DNA of 46,856 bases, from NCBI GenBank assembly GCA_905479835.1, contig CAJQNZ010000028.1, positions 1 to 46,856 on the forward strand. The letters run 5' to 3'. This DNA is from an uncultured Flavobacteriaceae bacterium. Lineage in GTDB: Bacteria > Bacteroidota > Bacteroidia > Flavobacteriales > Flavobacteriaceae. Positions 15,378 through 25,080 of this stretch are shown piece after piece (position 1 is the first letter of the stretch; each line of letters starts with the position of its first letter). The position numbers were made by a program, and so were the translations under genes. Under the pieces are notes generated by a model. It saw only the letters and a list, made by a program, of their open reading frames with translations, was not told where the DNA came from and did no database searches.

Positions 15378-16351
15378 AATTTGCCATCTTTTTTTAACTT
15401 ATGATAATCGCTTGCCGCCTTTTTTACCCAATCCGTTCCTAGGCCTTTATATTTATTTTTGTTTACTTGAAGAAATCTTATCCAAGAGTTATTAGATAGT
15501 TTTGAAAACCCTCCTTCAACTTTCTTGAAGCCTGGGGAAAAATTGTTCAAAGATTTTTGTTGACTTCTAACAACTCCATGAATTTCATCAATTCCAGGAA
15601 CCAAATTATCAAACATCTCTTTTAGAATTCCAGTTTCTGCAGCTAATACAAATCCTGACCTACTTCCATATTTGTTATCTAAATGCCTCCCATAATCACT
15701 ATTATTCCATATTTGGTCTCTTCTTGGTTTTCCTTGACTTTCCTGAGCTAAAATAGAATTATATTTATCTCCTCCTTCTTTCTTTGCTTCGTACCTTTCA
15801 GTTAATGCAAATTGATTATAAGCACCCTGATATTCATCAGGTAAATCTGACCAAAGGTCTACATTTGAAACACCATAGGTTACTTCACCATCAGAAAAAT
15901 TATTTTTAGAAACAGCACCAATATATATTTTACTCCCTTTAACCGAAGCTGTAGATTTTTTGTCATCATTCCAAAATATATGCTGCGTTTTATCATCTCC
16001 ATCAAATCCAACTAATTCAAATGCTCCAGTGTCAGAATTAACTCTCCATTCATACATTCCATCAGGGTCTATTACATTAATTGGATTGTTAAAGGCATAT
16101 CTATAAGGCGTAAGAGAATACTCCATCTCAGCTACAGGGTCTAAATTCATCCACCTACCCAATGCAGCATCATAATTCCTAGCTCCAAAATCAAGCCAGT
16201 TTAATTGATTACCTCCTAAGTTATCATCCTGTTCTTCTTTACCACCGAACCCATACTTATGGTCAACCCCAATAGGAGCTGCCCCATACCCTTTATGTTT
16301 TAAGCCGAAAGGGTAGTAGTCAGTTTTACCTGTTATGGATACCGTATACAT
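15374..16351 (-). CDS. Orphan RHS-repeat core C-terminal module, candidate polymorphic toxin
   Basis: A 325-residue protein that starts abruptly inside an RHS protein. The YYPFGLKHKGY-like region at residues ~12-22 and the RHS core signature (GARNYDAALGRWMNLDP, then YRYAFNNPINVIDPDG) are present up to about residue 98. The long repeat-bearing N-terminal part and any signal peptide are missing. The remaining ~225 residues form a variable C-terminal region, which in RHS proteins carries the toxin or effector. I see no certain nuclease or protease motif in it. The gene begins 5 nt after cdd and is followed by two overlapping small genes. It could be a displaced orphan module awaiting recombination with a full-length RHS gene, or a truncated relic. 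Confidence 0.7.
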   Translation of the reverse strand: MYTVSITGKTDYYPFGLKHKGYGAAPIGVDHKYGFGGKEEQDDNLGGNQLNWLDFGARNYDAALGRWMNLDPVAEMEYSLTPYRYAFNNPINVIDPDGMYEWRVNSDTGAFELVGFDGDDKTQHIFWNDDKKSTASVKGSKIYIGAVSKNNFSDGEVTYGVSNVDLWSDLPDEYQGAYNQFALTERYEAKKEGGDKYNSILAQESQGKPRRDQIWNNSDYGRHLDNKYGSRSGFVLAAETGILKEMFDNLVPGIDEIHGVVRSQQKSLNNFSPGFKKVEGGFSKLSNNSWIRFLQVNKNKYKGLGTDWVKKAASDYHKLKKDGKL

Positions 16352-16356
16352 TTAAT

Positions 16357-16839
16357 TTACAAAAATGATTTATCAAATGCCAGCGGCAATAAATCATGAA
16401 GAGCATCTGTTTTTATGATATTCCCAGATTGTCCCATAAAATAAATCTCAATAGGATCTTCTTGTTTCAATTCATATTCAGAAAGTGTCTGACGGCAAGC
16501 ACCACATGGAGCAACTGGTTCCGTAACAGGATTGTTTTCTGAACTCGCAGTGATCGCAATCTTTAAAATTTTAACATCTGGAAATTGTGATGATGCATTC
16601 CATACGGCAACTCTTTCTGCACACATTCCTGAAGGATATGCGGCATTTTCTTGGTTATTACCAGTTACTGTTTCACCATTTTCTAGAAGAAAAGCAGTTC
16701 CTACATGAAAATTGGAATAAGGCGCGTATGCGGTTTTACGAATCGCTATCGCTCTTACCATTAATTTCTGAATCTCAGTAGGAAGTTCATCGATAGATTC
16801 AAATACTGTTATTGATGTTGATAATTGTATTTTTTTCAT
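16357..16839 (-). CDS. cdd: Cytidine deaminase
   Basis: A 160-residue homotetrameric-type cytidine deaminase, which converts cytidine and deoxycytidine to uridines in pyrimidine salvage. The zinc site is complete: Cys73 and catalytic Glu75 in the CAE motif, and Cys111 and Cys114 in PCGACR. The N-terminal APYSNFHVGTA substrate segment is present. The gene lies upstream of the RHS module and downstream of porV, 26 nt away, on the same strand. A cdd-porV-porU-gldJ order is familiar from flavobacteria. It is intact. Confidence 0.95.
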   Translation of the reverse strand: MKKIQLSTSITVFESIDELPTEIQKLMVRAIAIRKTAYAPYSNFHVGTAFLLENGETVTGNNQENAAYPSGMCAERVAVWNASSQFPDVKILKIAITASSENNPVTEPVAPCGACRQTLSEYELKQEDPIEIYFMGQSGNIIKTDALHDLLPLAFDKSFL

Positions 16840-16865
16840 ATACTATAATAGTATAAATGAGATTT

Positions 16866-18029
16866 TTAATAATCTTCATATAAATCACCAAAATCAAATG
16901 CCAATGAAAATCGAAGTGTATTCTCTAATGGATTGTTAACATCTGATGAATTGAATAAATATGATATATCCAAGTTGGTACTTTTAAACTTAAATCCTGC
17001 TCCTAGGGTAAAATATTTTCTACCTCCTTTAAGATCACTTTCATTAAAATATCCTGCTCTAAGTGCAAAGGCATTGTCATACATATACTCAGCACCTAGC
17101 GCCCATGTAAACTCTTTTAACTCTTCACTTCCTCCTCCTGGAGCATCTCCAAATGATTGAAATACACCTTTGAAAAATTCGACATTATCGTCTTTCCCTT
17201 CAATAATCTCATCTGGAGTGGAAGGATCATTATCATGATCTCCATAAAGTGGTGGCGTAGGAACCAATAATTTAGTAAATTCTAATGTAGTGCTTATTGT
17301 ATTATAATCATCTAAAATAAAATCAAAACCTCCACCCAATTTTAAATTGGTCGGAATAAAATTTTCTCTTCCTCCATCAGTATAAGAAACTTTTGGCCCA
17401 AGATTGGACAAGTTAAAACCTCCTCTAAATCGACCATTAAAATCTCCATAATTATTTTCTTCTGATTGATAATAACCAGAAATATCTACTGCAAATGTAT
17501 TTACAGTTTTTAATTGAGAGTTATCTACTCTTAAAGCAAAATCTGATCGTATATAGCGCATCGTCACACCAAGTGAAAAAGTTTCATTCAGTTTCAACGC
17601 ATACGTTCCATCTAGAGATAATTCGTTTGGCTTTTCTTTTCCTATTTCATTACCTGCATTATCAGTTAATTGTATTTCACCCAAAGTAAAATATTTCATA
17701 CTTGTTGCCCACGCACTTCTATCATTAATTCTATTCCCAAAAGTAACTCCACCTAAAAACACATCATTAACCAATTGACGCATCCAAGGTGTATAATTAA
17801 CACCTAAAGAAAATTGAGAATTTAAAAAAGCATATTGTGCTGGATTATGATGTTGTGAGTTGGCATCTGCAGTTGTCGCAACACCTACATCTCCCATTCC
17901 TCCTGCTCTTGCATCAGGAACAATTAATAAAAATGGGGCTGCAGTTGTAATCGGATTTGGCTCGTCTTGTGCTTGTAAAGAAGGAATAACAAATAAAATT
18001 CCCAAAAGTGCAATTGTTATTTTTTTCAT
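16866..18029 (-). CDS. porV: Type IX secretion system outer-membrane protein PorV
   Basis: A 387-residue outer-membrane beta-barrel with a signal peptide ending at about QAQ (residues 19-21). The N-terminal motif PDARAGGMGDVGVATTADANS is diagnostic of PorV/LptO, the FadL-like barrel that shuttles T9SS cargo from the translocon to the attachment complex with PorU. Alternating hydrophobic strands continue to a C-terminal aromatic-containing strand. It lies 35 nt after porU on the same strand and is probably cotranscribed with porU and cdd. Length is normal. Confidence 0.95.
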   Translation of the reverse strand: MKKITIALLGILFVIPSLQAQDEPNPITTAAPFLLIVPDARAGGMGDVGVATTADANSQHHNPAQYAFLNSQFSLGVNYTPWMRQLVNDVFLGGVTFGNRINDRSAWATSMKYFTLGEIQLTDNAGNEIGKEKPNELSLDGTYALKLNETFSLGVTMRYIRSDFALRVDNSQLKTVNTFAVDISGYYQSEENNYGDFNGRFRGGFNLSNLGPKVSYTDGGRENFIPTNLKLGGGFDFILDDYNTISTTLEFTKLLVPTPPLYGDHDNDPSTPDEIIEGKDDNVEFFKGVFQSFGDAPGGGSEELKEFTWALGAEYMYDNAFALRAGYFNESDLKGGRKYFTLGAGFKFKSTNLDISYLFNSSDVNNPLENTLRFSLAFDFGDLYEDY

Positions 18030-18064
18030 TTAGTAATTAGTTAGTTTAACAAATATCTACTTTT

Positions 18065-21000
18065 TTATTGAAGTATTACTAGTTTCTCATATTTTTCTGC
18101 TTGCAGGTTGGACAACGGACTTTTTACATTTAATTTATAAATATAAACGCCCTTTCCTATTCTATCTCCATAATCATCCAATCCATCCCATGTAATCGAT
18201 CGTGACAAATTTCCATTGGACTGTACCGATTGATTGATTGTTTTTACTAATTTGCCCGAAACTGTAAAAATCTGAATTTGAACATCAAGATTTTCATTAG
18301 GTTTGTTATGATTAAACCAAAATTCTGTGTAATTAACAAATGGATTTGGATAATTCAATACGTTTTCAAGTACCAATTCATTGTCACTCACTACAATAAA
18401 TGTTAACGTAGCGCAGGAAGAATTATTGTATGTATCCCAAGCACATAATTCGATAGTATGTAATCCAGGCTCTAAATTTCTAAATGGAAATTTTACTTTC
18501 CCTTTGGTAAAATCATTTAATTCTGTCTGATAATAATCGTTTAAAACAATTGGATTGGATTGATCTCCATCCAAAATCGCAATAATATCATGATCTACAG
18601 CTGTGATAGAAGTATTTATACCACTTTCATCTTCAAGCAACGCTATAAATAATGGAGAAGCATTCGTATTGCCTCCATCTACAAATGATTCATCATTCAT
18701 AAACAATTGAATCTGTGGTCCTGTTGTATCTTCTGGAGCGTTCTCATTAATTCCACCGATAGTTACATCAAGACTATATCCTGCTTTATCAATACTATTA
18801 TTATCAGCGTAAAAACTGAGTTTCCCTTGACCATACGCAATTCTTAAATCTCTAGGAGCAATAAAATCAAATTTAAAATTGCCATTTTCTACTGCTGCTC
18901 TTCCTCTGAAAATTTTACTTTCTAATGCGTCAAACTCCATAATCATATTATGATTGTCATTATCTAGAGTTGACTTATTTATGGGTTTATCATATACAGT
19001 GACAGATAATTCTCCATTAAAATCATTTAAAACCATATCAGAAGCATCTGTTACAATCCCATCAAAACTCACTCTTGAAAGTGCCTTTATCGTATCTATA
19101 GATTGTGTAATGTCAATATCATTCATTCGAGTCAATTTAATATTGGGTTTTGGCACAGCCAATTTCATTGCTGGATCTCCCAAATAATAAATAAACAAAC
19201 GCTGACTTGCAGTAATCTGGTTCTTAACACTCATCAATGATTCTGCAATTGTCAATTCTTCACTTTCAAAATTTAATAAAACTTTCATCAATCGCTCATT
19301 TATAACTCTCCCTACATTTGTAAAAATTTCACGTGTTGTTGTTATCAATGCAATTGTTCCTCCTTCTTTATTCCAAATTAAATATTCTCCTCCTGATAAT
19401 CGCAATGGGTTGTCAAATTTTGAAAACTCACAGGTAATTGTAATTATTAAGGGTTGAGAATTAAAATTGCTCCAAGATTGAACTTCAGGAATTCCTAATA
19501 TTCGCTCTCCTGCCCATCCATCTTCTCCTCCATGCCCGAAATAATTTACCAATAAAGTTCCCGATTCTACAGAATTTGACAAGTCGGTATTTACATCAGG
19601 ATATCGTTGTCCTCCTGCAGTTGTACTTTGCTGATATGCATCAGAGAATATTTTTTTTACATTTAATATTGGTTTTCGCTCTTTAATACTATCAGCAATT
19701 TTCTCCATCGTACTCTGTAAGACAAATTCACTTGCAATGTCCAAATCATCTGCAACCAACGTCACTAAGTTTCGCCAATCTCCAAACGAATCAGGACTGT
19801 TATAGTTGATAATTTTATTTATCGCATCAGAAGCCTGGAGTACATCACTTACAGGAATTCTACCTGTTGCAACATCTTGTTTATCTGTAAAAGTTAACAA
19901 GCCTTCATTGGAATTCATCATCCCATAATAATCATCCGTTACGTAAGATGTTGCCAAGTTGAAACTCTCATAGGCTAAAAATGCTGGAACAATATTATTA
20001 TTTCCTACAATCCTATCTTTGTAATCATAGGAAGCATCACCAAACAAACATAAATATTTAATACGTTTTTCTGACGAACTCGCTGTATCATATAAAAACT
20101 TCGTAAAATCACGTATTGCTGTTAAGTCTGGACTACCTGAAGAAAATTCATTGTAGATTTTATCAATATCAATAACTTCAACTGTCAATCCTCTTTCTCG
20201 ATGGTATTCTGCTAATTTTTCAACTTCGTTCAATAAAAAATCTTTAGTAACGATTATATAATCAACATCTTGAAGGGCATGCAAATTTTGATTTTCTACC
20301 CTACTTTCAGGAATGGTTTTAGGAACATAATAATCAGTATCATTTAAAACTATATACTCGTTTACGATTCCTGTATTTGCTTTAAACTCAAAGGCACTTC
20401 CAGTTGATTGATTGGTTACTCTTATAGGGTTTAAAAAATCAGTGACATCCCATACTTGAGAAATAGAACTTGCATTTTGAATTTCATATTGAATTGTTCC
20501 TGTTGCAGTTTCAAGATCCAAATTTCTAAATCCAAATTGCTCTTCTCCAGCAATTAATTGTTTTTTTCCTATGACTTCTATATAATCTAAATAAGCATTT
20601 GCAGATGGGTTTCCATTATTATTAAATGTAATTTCTACTTGTACATCATCACCATTTGAAGAAATCGAACCGATACTTTCTCTTGCAAATGCATGTGTCA
20701 AACTTCCAGATAACACAGCCGGAAAATTCAAAGTAAATATAGATTGTCCATTTGCTTTAATTGACATTTGAGAAATTGAACTTGATTCAACGACTCCTCT
20801 TACACGAATATTAATATTGCTAGAACTCAACATATTTGAAAAAGGAATTGTAAATGTCTGTGTGTTTTCAATTGATAAGTTTTCTCCAAACCACTGTTGT
20901 CCTACAGCAAATAAACTTCTTTCATCTTTCTCATAAAATGTGTAATCATCATATGTAGTGATACTCTGTGATGAGTTTTCGTCAATAGGAATAGTATTCT

Positions 21001-21874
21001 CTATTCTCTTTCCTGCACTACCAGAAGTGGTAATAAAATAATACGATTGATCTGAAAAAATATTTTTTTGATGCCTTGTATTGGTTGGTAATAGATCCAC
21101 TTCCCAATTGTCTGGACCTATTCCATAAAATAATATATAATCATTCGCATCAAAACTACCATCTTCTCCTCCTACTACTTCTATTGTGTTTTCTTGTAAA
21201 TCTGAATTTCTAAAATCACTATTTAAAAAAGGCAGCATCTTTCCTCCATTTCCATAAATTTTGATATTTCTAGGATCAATTGAAGATGTATTTATTCCCA
21301 TACTTTGCAAAAATGAACGATCAAGTCTGAAAACTCCAGTAGTATCTATTGAAAATTTATACCATTCACCTGTTGATAATACAGAATTAAATGCTTTTGT
21401 AGATTGGAACTTCCTAGATATAGACTCTTTTTTAAGTTTATATTCAATATCAAATGAGGTAACTTTCTTGAAAACAGCCCCATCTTTTATTATTGGCGTC
21501 ATTTGTAAAACAATTTCTGAATTTCCAACAGATATTGCTTTTTTAAGACTACTTCTTAGTTCTTTGCTTAAATTTTTATTTTGAAATTCTCTTGACTGAC
21601 CATTTGATAAAGTTTCATATGACACATTCTTTATTTCATAGGATTCAACAATCATATTATCTGGAATACTCCATGAATCTGAATACGTAGGAATCAGGTT
21701 TTTATCTAAAAATTGATTTTTAATAAAAGGAATGTTGAGTTTATTTCCTCTGCTAGTATTAATTACCTGATTTAACTCCCATGACAAAACAACTTTTTTT
21801 CGAATTGAATGTTGAGAATAGACTTCAATAAATGAAAGTATAAAAATAAAAAATAGACATTTAATTTTATTCAT
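18065..21874 (-). CDS. porU: Type IX secretion system sortase PorU
   Basis: A 1269-residue surface protease-like sortase that cleaves T9SS C-terminal signal domains and attaches cargo to the cell surface. After a signal peptide (to about residue 20) come beta-rich domains, then a gingipain-type C25 caspase-like domain. Its catalytic dyad is visible as His781 in YFGHGGEDGW and Cys815 in ITCEFSK. The C-terminus contains YPNPF and GKGVYIYKL elements of its own C-terminal signal-like domain, as in other PorU proteins. It is the first gene of the porU-porV-cdd unit, divergent from gldJ with 182 nt between. All expected regions are present. Confidence 0.95.
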   Translation of the reverse strand: MNKIKCLFFIFILSFIEVYSQHSIRKKVVLSWELNQVINTSRGNKLNIPFIKNQFLDKNLIPTYSDSWSIPDNMIVESYEIKNVSYETLSNGQSREFQNKNLSKELRSSLKKAISVGNSEIVLQMTPIIKDGAVFKKVTSFDIEYKLKKESISRKFQSTKAFNSVLSTGEWYKFSIDTTGVFRLDRSFLQSMGINTSSIDPRNIKIYGNGGKMLPFLNSDFRNSDLQENTIEVVGGEDGSFDANDYILFYGIGPDNWEVDLLPTNTRHQKNIFSDQSYYFITTSGSAGKRIENTIPIDENSSQSITTYDDYTFYEKDERSLFAVGQQWFGENLSIENTQTFTIPFSNMLSSSNINIRVRGVVESSSISQMSIKANGQSIFTLNFPAVLSGSLTHAFARESIGSISSNGDDVQVEITFNNNGNPSANAYLDYIEVIGKKQLIAGEEQFGFRNLDLETATGTIQYEIQNASSISQVWDVTDFLNPIRVTNQSTGSAFEFKANTGIVNEYIVLNDTDYYVPKTIPESRVENQNLHALQDVDYIIVTKDFLLNEVEKLAEYHRERGLTVEVIDIDKIYNEFSSGSPDLTAIRDFTKFLYDTASSSEKRIKYLCLFGDASYDYKDRIVGNNNIVPAFLAYESFNLATSYVTDDYYGMMNSNEGLLTFTDKQDVATGRIPVSDVLQASDAINKIINYNSPDSFGDWRNLVTLVADDLDIASEFVLQSTMEKIADSIKERKPILNVKKIFSDAYQQSTTAGGQRYPDVNTDLSNSVESGTLLVNYFGHGGEDGWAGERILGIPEVQSWSNFNSQPLIITITCEFSKFDNPLRLSGGEYLIWNKEGGTIALITTTREIFTNVGRVINERLMKVLLNFESEELTIAESLMSVKNQITASQRLFIYYLGDPAMKLAVPKPNIKLTRMNDIDITQSIDTIKALSRVSFDGIVTDASDMVLNDFNGELSVTVYDKPINKSTLDNDNHNMIMEFDALESKIFRGRAAVENGNFKFDFIAPRDLRIAYGQGKLSFYADNNSIDKAGYSLDVTIGGINENAPEDTTGPQIQLFMNDESFVDGGNTNASPLFIALLEDESGINTSITAVDHDIIAILDGDQSNPIVLNDYYQTELNDFTKGKVKFPFRNLEPGLHTIELCAWDTYNNSSCATLTFIVVSDNELVLENVLNYPNPFVNYTEFWFNHNKPNENLDVQIQIFTVSGKLVKTINQSVQSNGNLSRSITWDGLDDYGDRIGKGVYIYKLNVKSPLSNLQAEKYEKLVILQ

Positions 21875-22056
21875 AATATAGTTTCAACGCATTAAGGTGT
21901 CTAATATTTTAAGACATTACAACAATACGCATAATAAAGAAAAAAAACAATCGTTATATAGACATCATTATGCTCTTAAGGCTAATAATTATTTAAAATT
22001 TTCTTGTGTAAAAATTTATTTAATGTAAATTGCGCACAAGGAAACTATAAAGTTGA

Positions 22057-23757
22057 ATGAATATGAAAAATATATTTGCTATTTCTAAGTATCTTTTGAT
22101 TCTATTACTTGCGGTATCAATTGTAAGTTGTCACAATAGAAACCCAAGAAGTGTTTCGTCACTTACAGGATGGTCATCTAAAGATAAAGCAAAAGCCGGA
22201 TTTGCTCCAGATAAAAATTACAAAGGGCAACTTACTCCTCCAGGAATGGTATTGATTGAAGGTGGCGCATTTACAATGGGAAGTGTTCAAGATGATGTAG
22301 TTTTTGATTGGAACACAACACCAGTTAAGCAACAGGTAAGATCTTTCTATATTGATGAGACTGAAGTAACGAATGCAGAATATAAATTTTATTTAGAATG
22401 GATGGCTCAGGTTTTCCCTCCTTCCAATGAAAATTACAAGCATGTATATAAATCAGCAGTACCAGATACTCTTGTATGGAGACATACGCTAGGAGCTAAT
22501 GAGATTTTAACTAAAACCTATTTAAGACACCCATCTTTTCAAGATTATCCGGTTGTAGGAGTAAGTTGGTTACAGGCGAATAGATACTGCAATTGGAGAA
22601 CTCAGATTGCAAATGAAAGAGTATTAATAGAAAAAGGAGTCTTAAAAGATTTATATGCTGATGATTCACTTACAGTCGAAGGTAAAAATCACTTCAATGT
22701 AAATACCTATCTTGAAAATCCATATTTATTATTTGATGGAGATACAGCAATTTATAAAAAGGGGTTACCTGATTATAAAAAGAAAAAAGGTGGAAGAGGA
22801 TCAAGAGACACATTTACTGGACGTCAAGTAAAAATGGATGATGGAATTTTAATTCCAGATTTCAGACTACCTACAGAAGCTGAATGGGAGTTTGCTGCAA
22901 AAGCGAATGCAGAGAATAGAGAATACAACAATATAAGAGGAAGAAAAAAATATTCTTGGAGTGGTAAATACACTCGTAATAAATCAAGAAGAAGTGTAGG
23001 CGACCAATTGGCTAATTTTAAACAAGGAAAAGGAGATTATAGTGGTGTTGCTGGATGGAGTAATGATGGTGCAGATATTACGATGCAAATAAAACAATAC
23101 CCTCCTAATGCATTTGGATTATATGATATGTCAGGAAATGTTGCTGAATGGGTAGCAGATGTCTATAGACCTATAATTGATAATGAGGCAAATGATTTTA
23201 ACTATTTTCGTGGAAATGTATTCAATAAACGTATGATTGATGCTGACGGTAAAGTTGTTGTAGCTGATTATAATAATATGGAATATGATACGCTTGATAA
23301 CGGAATGGTTCAAGCAAGAAATTTACCAGGAACAATAAAAACAGTTCCTATTACCAAGCGCGATGCTTATATGAAACCTAATTATGATCGTTCTTTTAAT
23401 ATTGATTCACGTGATGGAGATTTAGCTTCGACTAAAGAATATGAAAAAGATGAAGGAGAATTAGACTATAAGCCTAGAATGTATAATTCACCAGAAATAC
23501 CTAGAGAAATTGGTGAAAGTGGGTTAATGATTCAACAATATGATAAAAAAGAAAGAGTTACATTGATCAGTGATAAAGCCAGAGTTTATAAAGGAGGTTC
23601 ATGGCAAGATAGAGAGTATTGGTTGGATCCTGCTCAACGTAGATATCTTCCTGAATACATGTCAACAAGTTATATTGGTTTTAGATGTGCAGTTGATCGT
23701 TTAGGCCCTATGACTCCTAAAAGAAGAAAACGATTTAATTCTGATGTAGTAAGATAA
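22057..23757 (+). CDS. gldJ: Gliding motility lipoprotein GldJ
   Basis: A 566-residue outer-membrane lipoprotein with a lipobox ending VSC at about Cys25, required in flavobacteria for gliding and for stability of the T9SS motor and other Gld proteins. It has the FGE-sulfatase (formylglycine-generating enzyme-like) fold shared with GldK, visible as FYIDETEVTNAEYKFYLEW, FRLPTEAEWEFAAKA, GNVAEWVADVY and YIGFRCA. It is not expected to be catalytic. A second ATG two codons downstream could be the start. It faces porU across a 182-nt divergent promoter region and is followed by a terminator, then murF. Confidence 0.94.
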   Translation: MNMKNIFAISKYLLILLLAVSIVSCHNRNPRSVSSLTGWSSKDKAKAGFAPDKNYKGQLTPPGMVLIEGGAFTMGSVQDDVVFDWNTTPVKQQVRSFYIDETEVTNAEYKFYLEWMAQVFPPSNENYKHVYKSAVPDTLVWRHTLGANEILTKTYLRHPSFQDYPVVGVSWLQANRYCNWRTQIANERVLIEKGVLKDLYADDSLTVEGKNHFNVNTYLENPYLLFDGDTAIYKKGLPDYKKKKGGRGSRDTFTGRQVKMDDGILIPDFRLPTEAEWEFAAKANAENREYNNIRGRKKYSWSGKYTRNKSRRSVGDQLANFKQGKGDYSGVAGWSNDGADITMQIKQYPPNAFGLYDMSGNVAEWVADVYRPIIDNEANDFNYFRGNVFNKRMIDADGKVVVADYNNMEYDTLDNGMVQARNLPGTIKTVPITKRDAYMKPNYDRSFNIDSRDGDLASTKEYEKDEGELDYKPRMYNSPEIPREIGESGLMIQQYDKKERVTLISDKARVYKGGSWQDREYWLDPAQRRYLPEYMSTSYIGFRCAVDRLGPMTPKRRKRFNSDVVR

Positions 23758-23782
23758 ATCTTCTCAAAAAATATTATTCTTA

Positions 23783-23810
23783 AAAACCTCGTTTTAATTA
23801 GCGAGGTTTT
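23783..23810 (+). terminator. Rho-independent terminator after gldJ
   Basis: A 9-bp stem AAAACCTCG / CGAGGTTTT with a 10-nt loop and a T-run lies 25 nt after the gldJ stop and just before murF. It would make murF depend partly on readthrough or on its own promoter. Confidence 0.8.
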
Positions 23811-23823
23811 TTATTTTTATCAA

Positions 23824-25080
23824 ATGACAATAAAAAAAATTTACGACTTATATTCTGAATATTTTTTAGTAGATACAGATACTAGAAATATCAGGGAAAA
23901 CTCTATTTTTTTTGCTTTAAAAGGTGAAAATTTTAATGGAAATAAATATGCGGAAGAAGCCATTGAAAAAGGCGCAAAATATGCTGTTGTTGACGAACAA
24001 GAATATAAAACTACAGAAGCGATTATTCTAGTTGATGATGTATTGAAATGCCTACAAGAACTGGCAGTTTATCACAGAGAGAATTATAACTTTCCTATTC
24101 TTGCACTTACTGGTAGTAATGGTAAAACAACAACCAAGGAACTAATTAATGCTGTATTATCTCAAAAATTTAATACAGTCGCAACCCAAGGAAATTACAA
24201 CAATCACATAGGTGTACCACTAACACTACTTTCTATGACAGACCAAACAGAGTTTGGAATTATAGAAATGGGTGCTAATCACCTAAATGAAATTGAATTT
24301 TTATCAAACATTACTAAACCAAATTTTGGCTATATCACTAATTTTGGAAAAGCTCATATTGAAGGTTTTGGAAGTATTGAAGGTGTTATCAAAGGAAAAT
24401 CTGAATTATATGATTATTTAAAAAGCACAAATGGAAAAGCGTTTCTCAATCAGTATGACGAAATGCAATTAAAACAATCTGAAGGAATTCACACAATTCC
24501 TTTTGAAAAAACAATAACATTTATTGATGTCAATCCTTCAGTAAAAGTCGGTTTCAAAAATCTAGAAATTCAAAGTCAACTTATAGGTTCTTATAATTAT
24601 GATAATATTGCAGCTGCAATTACTATTGGTAATTATTTTGACATAGATGCAACAACAATAAAGAAGGCAATTGAAAATTATATTTCAACAAATAACAGAT
24701 CTCAAGTAATACAAAAAAAAGATATTAGAATTATCCTAGACGCTTATAATGCAAATCCTAGTAGTATGTTAGCAGCATTAAATAATTTAAAAAAAATAGA
24801 GGCTACTTCAAAAGTAGTTGTTTTAGGTGACATGTTTGAATTAGGATTAACTGCTAATGAAGAACATCAAAAAATTGCCGAATATGCAGAGGAGTTGAAT
24901 CTAAAATACGTCTTTTTAATCGGCGAGTTGTTTTCAAAAACAACAACCAAAAAAGCAATCAAGTATAGAGATTTTGAAACCTTTAAAAATGATTTTAGTC
25001 GTAAAAAACTCAACAATTCAACAGTACTTATAAAGGGCTCTAGAGGAATGAAACTAGAAAGAGTATTGGATTTATTTTAA
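23824..25080 (+). CDS. murF: UDP-N-acetylmuramoyl-tripeptide--D-alanyl-D-alanine ligase
   Basis: A 418-residue Mur ligase that adds D-Ala-D-Ala to the UDP-MurNAc-tripeptide in the cytoplasm, the last soluble step in peptidoglycan precursor synthesis. The ATP-binding P-loop TGSNGKTTTKE lies at about residues 97-107. Other family markers are NYNNHIGVPLTLL, EMGANHLNEI and DAYNANPSSM in the C-terminal domain. The length is slightly shorter than the E. coli enzyme (452) but normal for Bacteroidota. The 3' end overlaps the convergent kinase gene by 9 nt. The gldJ-murF neighbourhood is recurrent in flavobacteria. Confidence 0.94.
   Translation: MTIKKIYDLYSEYFLVDTDTRNIRENSIFFALKGENFNGNKYAEEAIEKGAKYAVVDEQEYKTTEAIILVDDVLKCLQELAVYHRENYNFPILALTGSNGKTTTKELINAVLSQKFNTVATQGNYNNHIGVPLTLLSMTDQTEFGIIEMGANHLNEIEFLSNITKPNFGYITNFGKAHIEGFGSIEGVIKGKSELYDYLKSTNGKAFLNQYDEMQLKQSEGIHTIPFEKTITFIDVNPSVKVGFKNLEIQSQLIGSYNYDNIAAAITIGNYFDIDATTIKKAIENYISTNNRSQVIQKKDIRIILDAYNANPSSMLAALNNLKKIEATSKVVVLGDMFELGLTANEEHQKIAEYAEELNLKYVFLIGELFSKTTTKKAIKYRDFETFKNDFSRKKLNNSTVLIKGSRGMKLERVLDLF

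Noticed and set aside
12261-16351. Prophage
   Set aside because: There are no phage structural, replication or lysis genes, only a recombinase relic and small accessory genes.
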